NCBI GenBank assembly: GCA_029779695.1 | Contig: JAKPAB010000200.1 | Span: 1-64,000 of the forward strand | Reading direction: 5' to 3' | Length of the DNA: 64,000 nt | Origin: Bacillota bacterium | Lineage (GTDB): Bacteria > Bacillota > Clostridia > Lachnospirales > Lachnospiraceae | Part shown: positions 9,950 to 20,228 of the stretch, piece after piece | How the letters are laid out: every line of letters begins with the position of its first letter | How positions within the stretch are numbered: the stretch's first letter is position 1 | Notes under the pieces: generated by a model | What the model was told of the DNA's origin: nothing | The model's database searches: none | The model's input: the letters and a program-made list of their open reading frames with translations, nothing else | Position numbers and translations under genes: made by a program

Positions 9950-10576
9950 ATGCAGAAAGAAATATCTCCTGCCGTAATTAGAAGAATGCCAAGGTATTAT
10001 AGGTATCTTGGTGAATTGATGAACTGTGGCGTTGAAAGGATATCCTCAAGGGACCTATCAGAACGAATGCATGTAACGGCATCACAGATCAGACAGGATC
10101 TAAACAATTTCGGTGGTTTTGGCCAGCAAGGTTATGGCTACAATGTAAAATTTCTCCATGATGAGATTGGGCGAATACTCGGACTTGAAAACAATCATAA
10201 TGTTATTATAATCGGAATGGGACACATAGGTCAGGCAATTGCCAATTATAAGAACTTTGAAAGCGTTGGCTTTTATATGTGCGGATTTTTTGACATTGAT
10301 TCATCTCTTAAAGGCAAGAAAATAAGAGGAATTCCGATTAGAATGATAGATGAGTTACCAGAATTTACCAAGAATACTAAGGTTGATATTGCTACACTTA
10401 CTATTCCCAAGGAAAATGCTGATAAAATGGTTGAAAAACTTATTGGCCTTGGAATAAAGTCGATATGGAATTTTGCTCTTGTAGACCTTGAAGTTCCTAG
10501 TGATGTGATAGTTGAAAATGTTCATCTGTCTGATAGCTTAATGCAATTATCATATAATATAGCAAAGAGTAAATGA
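9950..10576 (+). CDS. rex: redox-sensing transcriptional repressor Rex
   Basis: Rex senses the NADH/NAD+ ratio and represses fermentation and respiration genes when NAD+ is high. The 208-residue protein has an N-terminal winged helix (residues 1-80, with ITSRDLSE-like and ASQIRQDLNNFGGFGQQGYGY regions, the second being a Rex signature) and a Rossmann domain with GMGHIGQA. The length is typical. AGAAAGG precedes the ATG. It heads an operon in which each following gene overlaps the last by four bases (ATGA), ending in the NAD(P)HX repair enzyme, so redox sensing and nicotinamide repair are translated together. Confidence 0.97.
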   Translation: MQKEISPAVIRRMPRYYRYLGELMNCGVERISSRDLSERMHVTASQIRQDLNNFGGFGQQGYGYNVKFLHDEIGRILGLENNHNVIIIGMGHIGQAIANYKNFESVGFYMCGFFDIDSSLKGKKIRGIPIRMIDELPEFTKNTKVDIATLTIPKENADKMVEKLIGLGIKSIWNFALVDLEVPSDVIVENVHLSDSLMQLSYNIAKSK

Positions 10577-11340
10577 TTATGGATGAAGAAAGCTTCAAAA
10601 AAGCCATATTAGAGACTAAGTTACCTCTATTAGTTCTTGATAATAAATGGCATCGCTTGTTTGCTGTTCATGGTAAGCCAGATGAAGTGATTATACTTGA
10701 AAAGGTACTTCGTGACCTTTTGGCAAGACAGGGTCAGCTTAATAATGACCTAAAGAGTCTTAAAAAGATCAAGAATCAGCTTATGCAGGATATTGTCTCT
10801 AATATGGGACAAAATGAAGAAAAAAATGTTAAGGACAATCAGACATTGGCAATGGCAGAAAATAAGCGTCTCATTGAAGAGACTAATGCCAAGATGGAAT
10901 CCGTAGAAGATGAACTTCTGGAAATTCCCATAACGATTAATGATAAGAATAAAGAACTTATGCTCTATACAATGTTCTATTGCTATAGTTATCTCAGAAA
11001 AAATAAAGAGCAAGTTGATGAAATCGATGAATGGATTAAAAAAATAAGAGTAGAGCTTAAGAAAAATATCATAAGAAAACAGAACAGAAAGATTAATAAC
11101 AGAGAAATGTATTCGTATATGCATGATGTTTTTGGCAAAGATGTTATTAATCTTTTCGACGTTAGGGTTGAAGATCTAGAAGAAGAACAGAAGCATCTTG
11201 ATGAGCTTCATTCCACGGAACAAAATAGTACTTCCGAAGAGAATCCTATAGATAAAACAGATTTTGAAGAGGATTCTGTTGATAAAAAAGATACGGAAGA
11301 GGATTCTGCTTATAAAAAAGATGCTGAGGAGGAGTCATGA
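10573..11340 (+). CDS. coiled-coil protein of unknown function, rex operon
   Basis: The 255-residue product is highly charged and mostly helical, with a likely coiled coil across residues 50-115 (QLNNDLKSLKKIKNQ and after) and a basic stretch near residues 155-180 (KKNIIRKQNRK). There is no signal peptide or membrane segment, so it should be cytosolic. The last 30 residues are three tandem copies of an acidic ten-residue unit (DKTDFEEDSV and variants). I do not recognise a catalytic domain. Its ATG overlaps the rex stop, and nnr overlaps its own stop, so it is made with both. A structural or regulatory role is possible but unsupported. Confidence 0.65.
   Translation: MIMDEESFKKAILETKLPLLVLDNKWHRLFAVHGKPDEVIILEKVLRDLLARQGQLNNDLKSLKKIKNQLMQDIVSNMGQNEEKNVKDNQTLAMAENKRLIEETNAKMESVEDELLEIPITINDKNKELMLYTMFYCYSYLRKNKEQVDEIDEWIKKIRVELKKNIIRKQNRKINNREMYSYMHDVFGKDVINLFDVRVEDLEEEQKHLDELHSTEQNSTSEENPIDKTDFEEDSVDKKDTEEDSAYKKDAEEES
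11251..11340 (+). repeat. three tandem 30-base repeats at the end of the coiled-coil gene
   Basis: Copies at 11251-11280, 11281-11310 and 11311-11340 share the pattern GATAAAA-AGAT-GAAGAGGATTCT. The last copy supplies the ribosome site (GAGGAGG) and the start codon of nnr. Confidence 0.85.
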
Positions 11341-12824
11341 AAAAGGTTCTGACAGGTCAGAAAATGAGGACCTTGGATCTAGATACAATTGAAAAATATG
11401 GATTGTCAGAATATATCTTAATCGAAAGAGCAGCACTTTCTTTCTTTGATGAAATTGAGCACAGCATTTCTTTTGATGACAATATATATATTTTTTGCGG
11501 AAGAGGAAATAATGGAGCTGACGGAATGGCTCTTGGTAGAATTCTCTTTTTAAAAAAATATAATGTTAAAATATTCTTATTAGATAATTCATCCTCTTCA
11601 GAAAGCTTATCCGCAGGAGCCAAATACGAAATAGGTATTATTGAAAAATATAACATTCCAACATATGATTTTTCTGAGCAAGACGGAAAATGCAATATTA
11701 TAATTGATTCCATTTTTGGAACAGGCTTGAACCGTGAATTAGATCAAAGTATTGTTTCGTATATAGATTTGATAAATGAACTTAAAATCAAGAACAATTG
11801 TCTAGTATATGGCATGGATATTCCAAGTGGAGTTTCTTCAGATGATGGTAGGATTTTTGGAAAAGCTGTTTTATGTGATAAAACCATTACATTTGGATAT
11901 TCAAAAGTTGGTCAGTTGATATCCCCTGGAAAGGAATACTGTGGACAGGTAGTTGTCAAGGACTCTGGAATATATGATTTTGAAGAAAAAAAGGATAGAT
12001 ATATTTTAGAGGATAAGGATGTTTTAGGCCTACCGGCCAGACATCCATCCGGTAATAAAGGAACATTTGGAAGTGTTCTTGTCATTGCAGGTGATAGTGG
12101 AATGGCGGGGGCAGCCTTTATGTGTGCCAAGGCTGCATATGAAGCTGGCGCCGGTCTTGTCCGTATATTTACAAATGAGGATAACAGGATAATACTTCAG
12201 ACATTGATTCCTGAGGCTATTATTGTATGCTATGATAAATATCAGGAGACTGATTTAATAAAACAAATAAATGATACTGATATAATTGTATGCGGACCTG
12301 GTCTTGGAAAGAATAAGGATTCTGAAAAAATTGTACAATGTGTGTTGAAAAATTCGTCAGTTCCGGTTGTTTTAGACGCGGATGCTCTTAATATAATTGC
12401 TAATAATACGGAAATACTTAAACTTCCACATCCTGAACTGATACTTACACCTCACCCTGGTGAAATGGCCCGACTTCTGGACTCGAGCATTCCATACGTA
12501 ATGGATAACCTACTTAGGATTGCCGAAGAGTTCTCAAGAGACTATAATGTAGTTCTTGTGCTAAAGAGTGCTTGTTCCATAACAGCTATTCCATTTGGCA
12601 ATACGTATATAAATACTACAGGAAATGATGGAATGGCAACAGGAGGATCAGGGGATGTACTAGCCGGCTATATCGGAGGAATGCTTGCCCAGGATAGAAC
12701 CAATGATTTTTTGGTCCCGCTTGCAGTTTATCTGCATGGTAAGGCAGGGGAAAAAGCATCAGAAAAGTACAGTAACTATTCAATGACATCAAGGGATATC
12801 CTTGATGCGCTAAAAGAAATATAA
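11337..12824 (+). CDS. nnr: bifunctional NAD(P)HX epimerase / ADP-dependent dehydratase
   Basis: The protein repairs hydrated NADH and NADPH: the N-terminal half (about 1-215) is the YjeF_N epimerase, with CGRGNNGADGMALGR, and the C-terminal half (about 225-495) is the ribokinase-like dehydratase, with LDADALN, LTPHPGEM and the GGSGDVLAG catalytic loop. The 495-residue fused form is normal for bacteria. The ATG overlaps the preceding stop (ATGA), with GAGGAGG just ahead. Being in one operon with rex links damage repair of nicotinamide cofactors to the redox sensor. Confidence 0.95.
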   Translation: MKKVLTGQKMRTLDLDTIEKYGLSEYILIERAALSFFDEIEHSISFDDNIYIFCGRGNNGADGMALGRILFLKKYNVKIFLLDNSSSSESLSAGAKYEIGIIEKYNIPTYDFSEQDGKCNIIIDSIFGTGLNRELDQSIVSYIDLINELKIKNNCLVYGMDIPSGVSSDDGRIFGKAVLCDKTITFGYSKVGQLISPGKEYCGQVVVKDSGIYDFEEKKDRYILEDKDVLGLPARHPSGNKGTFGSVLVIAGDSGMAGAAFMCAKAAYEAGAGLVRIFTNEDNRIILQTLIPEAIIVCYDKYQETDLIKQINDTDIIVCGPGLGKNKDSEKIVQCVLKNSSVPVVLDADALNIIANNTEILKLPHPELILTPHPGEMARLLDSSIPYVMDNLLRIAEEFSRDYNVVLVLKSACSITAIPFGNTYINTTGNDGMATGGSGDVLAGYIGGMLAQDRTNDFLVPLAVYLHGKAGEKASEKYSNYSMTSRDILDALKEI

Positions 12825-12829
12825 TAGTA

Positions 12830-12876
12830 ATATAGAAGTGATATAGAAGTGATATAATAGTTATTATATAGAAGTC
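12830..12876 (+). repeat. short repeats of ATATAGAAGTG before alr
   Basis: Two exact 11-base copies lie in tandem at 12830-12851, and a third (ATATAGAAGTC) at 12866-12876 carries the only purine-rich stretch before the alr start. It may be a slippage product in the leader. Confidence 0.7.
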
Positions 12877-12878
12877 AT

Positions 12879-14060
12879 ATGAAAGAAAGTGCAGTAAAAA
12901 TGAATTTTGAAAGAGTACATGCTGAGATTAATCTTGATAATCTTTTGTTTAATGTACGTGAGATGAAAAAAGTTATACCGGAAGATTCAAAAATTATGGC
13001 TGTTATAAAGGCTGATGCTTATGGAAATGGGGCTGTTGAGACTGCACAGACACTTGAAAAGCAGGATGAAATTGGTGGATTTTGTACAGCTACATTTGAT
13101 GAAGCCATTGAGCTTCGAAATAATAATATCAATAAACCGATTCTTGTTTTAGGCCTTGTCTTTCCATCGGATTATGATGAAATGATAAGATCTGATATCA
13201 GACCAACAGTATACGATCTTGAACTGGCAGAAAAAATAAATAAGTCAGCTGAAAAAATCGGTAAAAAGGCCAAGATCCATATCAAAATAGATACTGGAAT
13301 GGGTCGGATAGGATTTCAGCCTGATGAAAATGGGATAGATGATATAATATCTATAAGCAGACTTCCATTTATTGATTTAGAAGGCATATTTACACATTTT
13401 TCCAGATGTGATGAAAAAGAAAAGAAATATGCTGACAATCAGCAGGCTTGTTTTGAAAAAACTATTTCTAGATTAAGGGAATCCGGTATTACATTTACAT
13501 TTTCACATAGTGCAAATAGTGCAGCAATTATGGAATATCCACCTGCTTATTCTAAACTCGTAAGAGCAGGGATAACATTATATGGAATGTGGCCATCCAA
13601 TGAAGTTGATCATTCATTCCCGCTAAAGAGTGTTATGACATTAAAGGCATCTGTTATTTATGTCAAGGTTCTTCCGGCAGGATGCCCGATTGGATATGGG
13701 GGAACATATGTAACTGACAAGGATACAAAAATCGCAACTGTATCGATTGGTTACGCTGACGGAATGCCGAGATCTCTTTCAAATAAAGGAGAAGTATTGA
13801 TTCATGGTAGACGTGTTCCTATAATTGGTAGGATATGTATGGATCAGATGATGGTTGATGTTACTGACATACCGGATGTTAATATGTTTGATACAGTTAC
13901 AATAATTGGAACTGATGGCAAAGAAGAAATAACAATGGAAGAAGTCGGAGATAAATCTGGAAGATTTAACTACGAGCTTTCATGTCTTCTAGGCAATAGA
14001 CGCATTCCAAAAATTTATTTTCTAGATGGCAAGGAAGTTAAACGTACTTTTGAAATGTAG
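12879..14060 (+). CDS. alr: alanine racemase
   Basis: This PLP enzyme interconverts L- and D-alanine for peptidoglycan. The PLP lysine sits in the AVIKADAYGNGA signature near residue 45. The catalytic tyrosine of the other subunit lies in GYGGTYV. GRICMDQMMVD is the conserved C-terminal barrel motif. The length of 393 is typical. The start is uncertain: the ATG at 12879 has only a weak GAAG nearby, and the ATG at 12900, closer to the family start, has no better site. The gene follows nnr by 54 bases containing short repeats; nnr-alr adjacency is common in bacteria. Confidence 0.95.
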   Translation: MKESAVKMNFERVHAEINLDNLLFNVREMKKVIPEDSKIMAVIKADAYGNGAVETAQTLEKQDEIGGFCTATFDEAIELRNNNINKPILVLGLVFPSDYDEMIRSDIRPTVYDLELAEKINKSAEKIGKKAKIHIKIDTGMGRIGFQPDENGIDDIISISRLPFIDLEGIFTHFSRCDEKEKKYADNQQACFEKTISRLRESGITFTFSHSANSAAIMEYPPAYSKLVRAGITLYGMWPSNEVDHSFPLKSVMTLKASVIYVKVLPAGCPIGYGGTYVTDKDTKIATVSIGYADGMPRSLSNKGEVLIHGRRVPIIGRICMDQMMVDVTDIPDVNMFDTVTIIGTDGKEEITMEEVGDKSGRFNYELSCLLGNRRIPKIYFLDGKEVKRTFEM

Positions 14061-14074
14061 ATTTTGGAGATCTT

Positions 14075-14917
14075 ATGTTGTTTAAAAACAAAGGCATTAA
14101 AAACATTAGAAAAAAGTCCAAAAGGGATGAAACTGCTTCTGAAATAACCGAAGCAGAAATTCTGTCAATGGTTAATGAGGGTAATGAAAATGGCTCATTA
14201 TTAAATAGTGAAGCTATTATGGTTAAAAATGTTCTGAATCTGGATGATGAAACGGTGAAGGACATTATGATCCATAGAACACAGATTGTTGCCATTGATG
14301 GAGACAGTTCCATTCAAGATGCCATAGATATGTTTGTATCCAATAGTTTTTCAAGATTTCCGGTTTTTATAGGATCTATTGATAATATTATAGGAATTAT
14401 TCATATTAAAGATATTCTTAAATATGCTAGTTCACCATCAAATTTAATGAAAAAAGTCAGGGACGAAAGTGGGCTTATCAGACCAGCGGAATCAGTTCCT
14501 GAGACCCATGGTGTATATACACTCTTTACAACAATGAAGCGTGAAAAAACACATATGGCAGTAGTCGTAGATGAGTATGGTCAGACAAGTGGTATTGTTA
14601 CAATGGAAGATATTCTTGAGGAAATTGTCGGCAATATACAGGATGAACATGATAATGAAAAGGCTCTGGTTGAGAAACTTCCATCGAATTCTTACAGAAT
14701 GAATGGTAGGACACCGCTTGAAGATGTGTGCGAGACTCTTGGCATTAACATTGAATTGCCTGATGTAGAGACACTTAATGGATATTTGATCAATAAGTTA
14801 GGCAAAATTCCTGATGAGCATTCAAAGTTTAAGATTACAGATAATGGTTATGATTTTAATATAATGGATGTAAAAGATCGTGTTATACAGGAAGTTCGTA
14901 TTTCGCTCCATAAATAA
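14075..14917 (+). CDS. CBS-pair protein with CorC/HlyC domain (soluble)
   Basis: Residues 30-110 and 115-190 hold a pair of CBS domains (for instance RFPVFIGSIDNIIGIIHIKD and VVVDEYGQTSGIVTMEDILEEIVG), followed by a CorC_HlyC transporter-associated domain to residue 280. The DUF21 membrane domain of full hemolysin-C/CorB transporters is missing, so this is the short, cytosolic CorC-like form. The family is tied to magnesium and cobalt efflux, with CBS domains binding adenine nucleotides, but the short form's job is not settled. TTTGGAG precedes the ATG. It follows alr by 14 bases and is probably in the same operon. Confidence 0.85.
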   Translation: MLFKNKGIKNIRKKSKRDETASEITEAEILSMVNEGNENGSLLNSEAIMVKNVLNLDDETVKDIMIHRTQIVAIDGDSSIQDAIDMFVSNSFSRFPVFIGSIDNIIGIIHIKDILKYASSPSNLMKKVRDESGLIRPAESVPETHGVYTLFTTMKREKTHMAVVVDEYGQTSGIVTMEDILEEIVGNIQDEHDNEKALVEKLPSNSYRMNGRTPLEDVCETLGINIELPDVETLNGYLINKLGKIPDEHSKFKITDNGYDFNIMDVKDRVIQEVRISLHK

Positions 14918-14928
14918 ATAATGATTAC

Positions 14929-14957
14929 TTTACGATATTTGATAAAAATGATAGAAT
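14929..14957 (+). promoter_or_regulatory. possible promoter for yebC
   Basis: TTTACG and TAGAAT are 17 bases apart, about 100 bases ahead of yebC. A second weaker pair lies closer to the gene, so the exact start of transcription is unclear. Confidence 0.4.
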
Positions 14958-15060
14958 TTCAGATAGGTATGATTTTCGAATAGGAATATATCGTACTTTA
15001 TAGGTTTACATATCCTATTTATTCTACATATATTTTTTAAACAGAAAGGAATTGTAACAG

Positions 15061-15798
15061 ATGTCAGGTCATTCAAAGTTTGCAAATATTAAACACAAAA
15101 AAGAGAGAAACGATTCCGCAAAAGGCAAAGTTTTTACAATTATAGGAAGAGAAATTGCTGTTGCTGTTAAAGATGGCGGAGCTGATCCTGCAAATAACAG
15201 TAGACTTCGTGATGTTATTGCCAAAGCCAAGGCTGCCAATATGCCTAACGACACTATTGACAGAGGAATAAAAAAGGCAGCCGGTGATGCTAATTCAGTT
15301 AATTATGAAAAGGTGATTTATGAGGGATATGGACCCAGCGGAACAGCTATTATCGTTGAAACTCTTACGGATAACAGAAATCGTACTGCTGCCAATGTAA
15401 GAAATGCTTTTACAAAGGGAAAAGGTAACGTTGGAACTCTCGGCTGTGTATCATATATGTTCGATCAAAAAGGACAGATCCTTATCAGTAAGGAAGACTG
15501 TGATATGGATGCTGATGATCTTATGATGCTTGCAATTGAGGCAGGTGCAGATGATGTCAACGAATCTGAAGACGGATTTGAGATATTAACAGCTCCTTCG
15601 GATTTCTCAGCTGTCAGATCAACACTAGAAGAAAAAAACATTCCTATGGCAGAGGCCGATATTACTATGATTCCTCAGACATATGTAAAACTTGATAATG
15701 AGGAAGATGTATCTTTGCTCCAAAGAACAATTGATCTTCTAGAAGAAGATGATGATGTTCAGAATGTATACCATAACTGGGAAGAAGATGAAGATTAA
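15061..15798 (+). CDS. yebC: YebC/PmpR family protein
   Basis: The 245-residue protein opens with the family signature MSGHSKFANIKHKK and keeps PNDTIDRGIKKA and YEGYGPSG. YebC proteins were long listed as transcription regulators; members of the YebC2 branch have been linked to relief of ribosome stalling at proline-rich stretches. Which branch this belongs to I cannot decide by eye. AAAGGA precedes the ATG. It has its own leader and is followed by glgA after 31 bases, a pairing without an obvious functional link. Confidence 0.94.
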   Translation: MSGHSKFANIKHKKERNDSAKGKVFTIIGREIAVAVKDGGADPANNSRLRDVIAKAKAANMPNDTIDRGIKKAAGDANSVNYEKVIYEGYGPSGTAIIVETLTDNRNRTAANVRNAFTKGKGNVGTLGCVSYMFDQKGQILISKEDCDMDADDLMMLAIEAGADDVNESEDGFEILTAPSDFSAVRSTLEEKNIPMAEADITMIPQTYVKLDNEEDVSLLQRTIDLLEEDDDVQNVYHNWEEDED

Positions 15799-15829
15799 CT
15801 AATCATTTAGCTCTTTAAGGAGGACAGGT

Positions 15830-17278
15830 ATGAAGCGAATCCTTTTCGCATCTAGTGAATGTGTTCCATTTATAAAAACCGGAGGGCTTGCTGATGTTGT
15901 AGGAGCTCTTCCTAAGGAGTTTGATCCTAAAGTGTGGGATATAAGGGTTGTATTGCCAAATTATACCTGTATTCCTCCTAAGTTTAGAGATAAATTTGAA
16001 TATGTTACTCATTTTCAAATGGACTGCGGTCCATATATCGGCACCAAATATGTTGGTATCATGAAATATTTGTATCAGGGAATTATGTACTATTTTATTG
16101 ATAATCTTGATTATTATGACTGCTTTTATCCCTATGGTGAGGTCAGACGGGACATAGAAAGATTTACTTTCTTTGATAAAGCAGTTCTTTCTATGCTACC
16201 AATTATTGGATTTCAGCCGGAACTTATTCATTGTCATGATTGGCAGACAGGACTGATACCTGTCTATCTAAAAAATGATTTTCAGGGAAATCCTTTTTTC
16301 TCGGGAATGAAAACGGTTATGACAATTCATAATCTTAAATTTCAGGGAATATGGGATGTCAAGACATTGAAAGGGCTTTCAGGTCTCTCTGATAATTTGT
16401 TTGCGCCGGATAAGCTTGAATTCAATAAACAGGGAAATATGTTAAAGGGTGGTATTGTCTATGCAGATTACATTACTACCGTCTCAAAATCCTATGCTGA
16501 TGAGATTCAGACTCACTATTATGGTGAGGGCCTAGATGGTCTATTGTCTGCCAGACATTATGATATGCAGGGCATTGTCAATGGCATAGACAATGACATG
16601 TATGATCCGGACAAAGATCCAGCTATTTATAAAAAATATAATCTTTCTAATTTTAGGAAGAATAAGAAAATTAATAAGGAAGAGCTTCAAAAGGAGCTAG
16701 GACTTACTGTTGATAAAAAGAAATATATGATTGGTTTAATATCAAGACTTACGGACCAAAAGGGACTGGATCTTATCAACTATTGCATAGAAGGCCTCAT
16801 TGATGAATTTACTCAGCTTGTTGTTATCGGAACAGGTGAATCTCAATATGAGAATATGTTCAGGCATTATGCGTGGAAATATCCTGAAAATGTTTCTGCA
16901 AATATATGTTATTCAGAGGACTTGGCACACAAGCTGTATGCAGCTGCAGATGCATTTTTAATGCCATCAAAATTTGAACCGTGTGGACTTACACAGCTCA
17001 TATCTTTTAGATATGGGACTGTTCCAATCGTAAGGGAGACCGGCGGATTAAAAGATACTGTAACCCCGTATAATGAATATGAACATACAGGAGATGGGTT
17101 CTCATTTTTAAATTATAATGGAGATGAACTACTGAATACCGTTAATTATTCCAAATTTGTTTTTTTTGAAAAGAAGAGTGAATGGAATAAAATGGTTGAC
17201 AGAGGAATGCAGAAAGATTATTCGTGGCATAATCAGAAGACTAGTTATGAAGAACTTTATCACTATTTAATAGGCTGA
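15830..17278 (+). CDS. glgA: glycogen synthase (ADP-glucose type, GT5)
   Basis: The enzyme extends alpha-1,4-glucan from ADP-glucose. The N-terminal KTGGLADVVGALPKE is the ADP-glucose site and the C-terminal PSKFEPCGLTQ holds the conserved catalytic glutamate region of GT5 synthases. The 482-residue length is normal. AAGGAGG stands before the ATG. No other glg genes are in the window. Glycogen storage is common in rumen and gut Lachnospiraceae. Confidence 0.95.
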   Translation: MKRILFASSECVPFIKTGGLADVVGALPKEFDPKVWDIRVVLPNYTCIPPKFRDKFEYVTHFQMDCGPYIGTKYVGIMKYLYQGIMYYFIDNLDYYDCFYPYGEVRRDIERFTFFDKAVLSMLPIIGFQPELIHCHDWQTGLIPVYLKNDFQGNPFFSGMKTVMTIHNLKFQGIWDVKTLKGLSGLSDNLFAPDKLEFNKQGNMLKGGIVYADYITTVSKSYADEIQTHYYGEGLDGLLSARHYDMQGIVNGIDNDMYDPDKDPAIYKKYNLSNFRKNKKINKEELQKELGLTVDKKKYMIGLISRLTDQKGLDLINYCIEGLIDEFTQLVVIGTGESQYENMFRHYAWKYPENVSANICYSEDLAHKLYAAADAFLMPSKFEPCGLTQLISFRYGTVPIVRETGGLKDTVTPYNEYEHTGDGFSFLNYNGDELLNTVNYSKFVFFEKKSEWNKMVDRGMQKDYSWHNQKTSYEELYHYLIG

Positions 17279-17288
17279 AAGTAAGGTA

Positions 17289-20228
17289 ATGGCTAATAAT
17301 ACAGGTAAAAGAAAAAAAACGAATAAAAATACAAACCAAAAATCAACGTTAAAAAGGCAAGATAAAAGTGTTGAAAATAGTGTTGAGATCAGAAATGATA
17401 TTATTGTAATTGGAATCATTTTTGTTTGTGCACTTTTATTTATTAGTAATTTGGGTATGGGCGGAGCACTTGGCAATGTATTGTCAGGATTCTTTTTTGG
17501 GATCTTCGGTCTATTTAATTATTTAATCCCTATTTATATTTCAATTGTAAGCGTGTTTTGCCTAATCAGAAAAGATGAAAAGGACACTCGGATAAGAGCT
17601 GTCTTTTTTGTGTTACTTATTTTTATTATCTGTATGTTTATCTCTCTTTTTATGGACGGAAGCGATACGATAGGACCTGTAAGTTCCTATTTATATTCAA
17701 AAGATAATCACAGCGGTGGCGGTTTCTTCGGAGGAGCTCTTGCAGAGTTTTTTGTGACGATATTTGGAATCGTAGGAGCATATATTATTGATATTTTTTT
17801 AATGATTTTATCTATAATAGCAATCTCCGGCTTCTCAGTTGTAAATTGGGCCAGAGAGATAATACAGGAAAAAAAGAGAATTTATGATCAGAATAAGAAT
17901 ATCGATCGTGAAGAAAAAAGACTAAGAAGAGAAGAAAGAGAAAACGAGAGACAGCTTCGTAGGCAGGAAGAAAGAAAACGTGATAATGAACTTTTGAAAC
18001 AAAAAGAGGCAGAAGAAGAAAGCCCTATTCATGTGTTAAATCTTGATGTTCCAAAGAAGCAGAGTAGAGCTAATTCAAACATACATCCAGGCAGACCGAC
18101 CAGAAATGATGCTAATCTAAAACAGAATGATAATGCTTTACCTGAAGTAGATCCGAGTCTTCCTAGAAGAGATCGACAGATCACAGGTATGACATTTAAT
18201 ACAGAAATTGCTCCAATTGAAGGTCTGTCCAAATCGCAATCTGATGAGATGAATGAAATTAAAATGGATTCATACAAGACTTATTCAATGAATTCTTCTT
18301 CACCAAAAATAAAAGAAGAAAATCTGAATAAATCAAGTGATGATTCATTGTTTGATGAAGTTAAAGTTAATACTGTTACTGTTCATTCAGATAAAACATC
18401 TGAATCGATTCTTGATGTATTAGACAATATTACATCTAGTGATAATTCTGATGTGGAATCTGTTTTGCCTGAGGCTACTGTGATTTCAGATGATACTTCA
18501 ATCATCAAAAAAGTGGATATTTCTAATGATATTTCACAGAAAAAAAGGCCTGTTTCTATTCCATCACAGAATATGAGGGATGTTTCGACGGAAAATTCAT
18601 TTAATAAGTTTAATGATAGTAATTCAAGTCAAGCTCCAATAGCCGATATTAAGAAGCCTGAGATTACTGCTAACACATTTGTTAATGAAAATAGACCATA
18701 TGTATTTCCGAGTATTGATCTATTGAAAAATTTAACTAGTAATAATAGTTCTTCCGGACACAGTGATATGCAAAAAACTGCAGATAAGCTTGAACTTATT
18801 TTGAAAAATTTTGGAATCAATGCCAGAGTAACAGGATTTAGTCATGGCCCATCAGTTACTAGATATGAGCTATTACCTGAGATGGGTGTAAAAGTTGCCA
18901 AGGTTCTTAATCTTCAAGATGATATCAAGATGAATCTTGCCGCAACAGATATTAGGATTGAGGCTCCAATACCTGGCAAAAATGCTATTGGCATTGAGGT
19001 ACCTAACAAAAAAAGAGAAGCGGTTGGTTTGAGAGGATTGGTTGATTCAAAAGAATTTAAGTCATCTAAGTCAAAAATTGCTTTTGGGCTTGGTCTCGAT
19101 ATTGCCGGTAATGTTATCATATCTGATATTGCCAAGATGCCTCATTTGCTTATAGCAGGTGCAACCGGATCAGGAAAATCAGTTTGTATCAATACAATTA
19201 TCATGAGTATTCTGTATAAGGCAACTCCGGATGAAGTCAAGTTTATTATGATCGATCCTAAGGTTGTAGAACTGAGCGTATACAATGGTATACCACATCT
19301 TCTTATTCCGGTTGTCACAGACCCTAAAAAGGCTTCGGGTGCGCTTCAATGGGCTGTCAAGGAAATGATGGATCGTTATAAGAAATTTGCCGATTGTCAT
19401 GTGAGAGACATTGATGGTTATAATTCCAAGATTATCGATGGAAGGCTTAAAATAGTAAATAACGGACAGGATATTGAGATAGCTGCCAAGAAGATGCCGC
19501 AACTGGTCGTTATTGTTGACGAGCTTGCGGATCTTATGATGGTTGCATCCAAGGAAGTTGAAGAAGCTATATGTAGATTGGCCCAGCTTGCAAGAGCTGC
19601 AGGTATACATATAGTTATTGCTACCCAAAGACCTTCAGTTAATGTTATTACAGGACTTATAAAGGCAAATATGCCATCAAGAATTGCACTTTCAGTTACA
19701 AGTGGTATAGATTCTAGAACGATCATTGATATGGTAGGAGCAGAGCGATTATTGGGTCATGGTGATATGCTCTATTATCCGCAGGAAATTAGTAAGCCGA
19801 TAAGATTGCAAGGAGCATACGTTGATGATGAAGAAGTCCAAAGAGTAACATCATTTTTAAGAAGCAGTAATACACCGTCTGTTGAAGATTCAGAGGAACT
19901 AAAGAGAATCCAGGAAGATGTTGAGAAAAGTTCAGTTTCTTCATCTGAAGAAGGGTATGTTTCCATTGGTGGAGACGAAGGTGGATTTGATAAAGAAAGA
20001 GATGATTTCTTTGCAGATGCTGCAAGACTTGTAATCGACAAAGATAAAGGTTCAATAGGAATGCTTCAGAGAAATTTTAAGATTGGATTCAATAGAGCAG
20101 CAAGAATTGTAGATCAGCTAGAGGAGTTTGGAGTGGTTGGTCCTGAAGAAGGAACCAAGCCCAGAAAAATATTGGTTACTATACAGGAATTTGAACAGAT
20201 GTGGGAAAATGAGGGAGGTTCAAATTGA
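17289..20228 (+). CDS. ftsK: FtsK/SpoIIIE DNA translocase
   Basis: This septum-bound pump moves chromosomal DNA during division or sporulation. The 979-residue protein has four membrane segments in residues 38-180, a charged coiled stretch (about 190-240), a long serine- and aspartate-rich linker to about 480, the RecA-like motor with GATGSGKS and a Walker B region ([12 protein letters not shown]), and a C-terminal gamma winged-helix ([22 protein letters not shown]) that reads orienting DNA motifs. In Xer systems this gamma domain or its motor can activate recombination, which is of interest given the XerS-like gene at 54-55 kb. AAGGT precedes the ATG closely. fhs follows with a one-base overlap of its ATG with the stop. 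Confidence 0.95.
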   Translation: MANNTGKRKKTNKNTNQKSTLKRQDKSVENSVEIRNDIIVIGIIFVCALLFISNLGMGGALGNVLSGFFFGIFGLFNYLIPIYISIVSVFCLIRKDEKDTRIRAVFFVLLIFIICMFISLFMDGSDTIGPVSSYLYSKDNHSGGGFFGGALAEFFVTIFGIVGAYIIDIFLMILSIIAISGFSVVNWAREIIQEKKRIYDQNKNIDREEKRLRREERENERQLRRQEERKRDNELLKQKEAEEESPIHVLNLDVPKKQSRANSNIHPGRPTRNDANLKQNDNALPEVDPSLPRRDRQITGMTFNTEIAPIEGLSKSQSDEMNEIKMDSYKTYSMNSSSPKIKEENLNKSSDDSLFDEVKVNTVTVHSDKTSESILDVLDNITSSDNSDVESVLPEATVISDDTSIIKKVDISNDISQKKRPVSIPSQNMRDVSTENSFNKFNDSNSSQAPIADIKKPEITANTFVNENRPYVFPSIDLLKNLTSNNSSSGHSDMQKTADKLELILKNFGINARVTGFSHGPSVTRYELLPEMGVKVAKVLNLQDDIKMNLAATDIRIEAPIPGKNAIGIEVPNKKREAVGLRGLVDSKEFKSSKSKIAFGLGLDIAGNVIISDIAKMPHLLIAGATGSGKSVCINTIIMSILYKATPDEVKFIMIDPKVVELSVYNGIPHLLIPVVTDPKKASGALQWAVKEMMDRYKKFADCHVRDIDGYNSKIIDGRLKIVNNGQDIEIAAKKMPQLVVIVDELADLMMVASKEVEEAICRLAQLARAAGIHIVIATQRPSVNVITGLIKANMPSRIALSVTSGIDSRTIIDMVGAERLLGHGDMLYYPQEISKPIRLQGAYVDDEEVQRVTSFLRSSNTPSVEDSEELKRIQEDVEKSSVSSSEEGYVSIGGDEGGFDKERDDFFADAARLVIDKDKGSIGMLQRNFKIGFNRAARIVDQLEEFGVVGPEEGTKPRKILVTIQEFEQMWENEGGSN

